NCBI GenBank assembly: GCA_946811695.1 | Contig: OX328128.1 | Coordinates: 31,225,915-31,289,914 of the forward strand | DNA from: Gonocerus acuteangulatus | Lineage: Eukaryota > Arthropoda > Insecta > Hemiptera > Coreidae | Length of the DNA: 64,000 bases | Reading direction: 5' to 3' | Shown: piece by piece, positions 63,072 through 64,000 of the stretch | Position numbering within the stretch: position 1 is the stretch's first letter | How the letters are laid out: every line of letters begins with the position of its first letter | The notes under the pieces: model-generated | Told to the model about the DNA's origin: nothing | Seen by the model: only the letters and a program-made list of their open reading frames with translations | The model's database searches: none | Made by a program: the position numbers and the translations under genes

Positions 63072-63404
63072 GCAAAATAAAACCATTTTTACGATAAAAT
63101 GTAGTTTTATTAAGTAGCAGTGACCGAACCCTGACAGTTATATTTTGGTTCCACCAGTCTTGAAAGGTAGGATATACAATCTTACCTGGAAGGGTCGGCA
63201 ACACTAGAAACCGTCCCGCTAGTTACAAGGTCTTGGAATCTTGGAACTTTATATTTCTAACAATAAATTGTTTTTGTTATTTTACTTAACCTGTTTTATT
63301 TTCGAATACATTATCCAACTATAAGCAATTAAAAAATAACAAGGAATAAAATACAGACAAAAAGAACACTTCGAATAAGCGAAATCAATTACTTTAAAGC
63401 TTTA

Positions 63405-63870
63405 AGCTCTTATTTCTCCGATTGACATCGCCTAATCAAAACTTTCATTAGAACCTTGTATGTAGAGAATTTAATAAGCTTTCTAATGGTCTTTTCTAAT
63501 AAAATTCTCAACAGTTTTCGAGATATTAATGAAAGTTCCCAAAATTTATATTATTTCTAGCAACAGAAAATTGGCCTCATTTTTCATATCCTGTTTTACA
63601 CACAAAAGTTTCGCAACATAAGAAATTACAAAAATAAAAAGCAATAAAAAACGAAGGGAATGAGACAAAAATTACAACAAGAACGACAAAAACCCGTTCA
63701 TAAGAAACAAACAGACGTATTTGAAGTTTTAAGCACTTATTTCTCCGATTGACATAACCTAATCAAAAATAGTTTTAGAATCTTTTTTGTAGAGAATTTA
63801 GTAAGCTTTCAAATAGTTTCTATCCACTTACCACGATTTCCCAACCGTGTTCGAGATATTAATGAAAGTA
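63405..63870. repeat. Dispersed repeat, two adjacent copies (TTATTTCTCCGATTGACAT)
   Basis: Two copies about 310 bp apart share TTATTTCTCCGATTGACAT, TTTGTAGAGAATTTAGTAAG and TTTTCGAGATATTAATGAAA-like blocks. The same unit lies at 5620-5800 and 13490-13640. Confidence 0.75.
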
Positions 63871-64000
63871 TACGAACTTCCCAAAACTTTTCATGTCTGT
63901 TCATAAAATATTTTATTCTAACCCTTCCTTAACTCCAAACGTAACAAAACTTTCAACATATTAGTTTTAATGAAAGTAGAACATGCAGATAAAGTTTCAA

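Overview
This window is eukaryotic nuclear DNA from an insect, most likely a hemipteran. The order is inferred from gene architecture and repeat style, not proven. The DNA is AT-rich with long introns, GT-AG splice sites, AATAAA signals, more than 20 long (TA)n tracts and many transposon-derived repeats. There is no operon structure and no CRISPR.

Host genes, left to right: (1) The last two coding exons of a LIM-only transcriptional cofactor, Beadex/dLMO-like (+, 6497-9050). Its earlier exons lie to the left of the window. (2) A complete seven-exon gene (+, 10915-19670) for a 552-residue protein with a long charged N-terminus and a hydrophobic C-terminal third. All splice phases agree, but I do not recognise the family. 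(3) A proton-coupled amino acid transporter of the SLC36/PAT group (-, 46191-27796), eight exons in perfect phase. Its first coding exon was not located. (4) A single-exon ACOT13/THEM2-type hotdog thioesterase (-, 55611-55162).

The largest mobile element is a full-length non-LTR retrotransposon (-, 29039-34851) with two intact ORFs (407 and 1219 aa), an A-rich 3' tail and 14-bp target-site duplications. It sits in sense orientation inside the last PAT intron. Other retroelement debris includes a Penelope-like GIY-YIG relic near 1.5 kb, a hammerhead-like motif near 63.04 kb, an RTE-like 3' end near 59.5 kb, and a second fragment related to the intact non-LTR element near 60 kb.

The rest is dominated by small non-autonomous elements. 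There are two tRNA-derived SINE families, a hAT-type MITE with 8-bp duplications, a TTAA-flanked piggyBac-type MITE plus a piggyBac transposase relic, a pogo/Tigger-type element inside (TA)n, several fold-back elements and minisatellites. A recurring theme is long inverted repeats, several of which touch or have (TA)n tracts between their arms.

Regional layout: 1-6.5 kb Beadex intron; 9.5-10.9 kb spacer; 10.9-19.7 kb the unrecognised membrane-protein gene; 19.7-27.8 kb convergent intergenic DNA with a piggyBac relic; 27.8-46.2 kb the PAT gene; 46.2-55.1 kb repeat-rich DNA that may hold the missing PAT exon; 55.2-55.6 kb ACOT13; 55.7-64 kb repeat-rich DNA.
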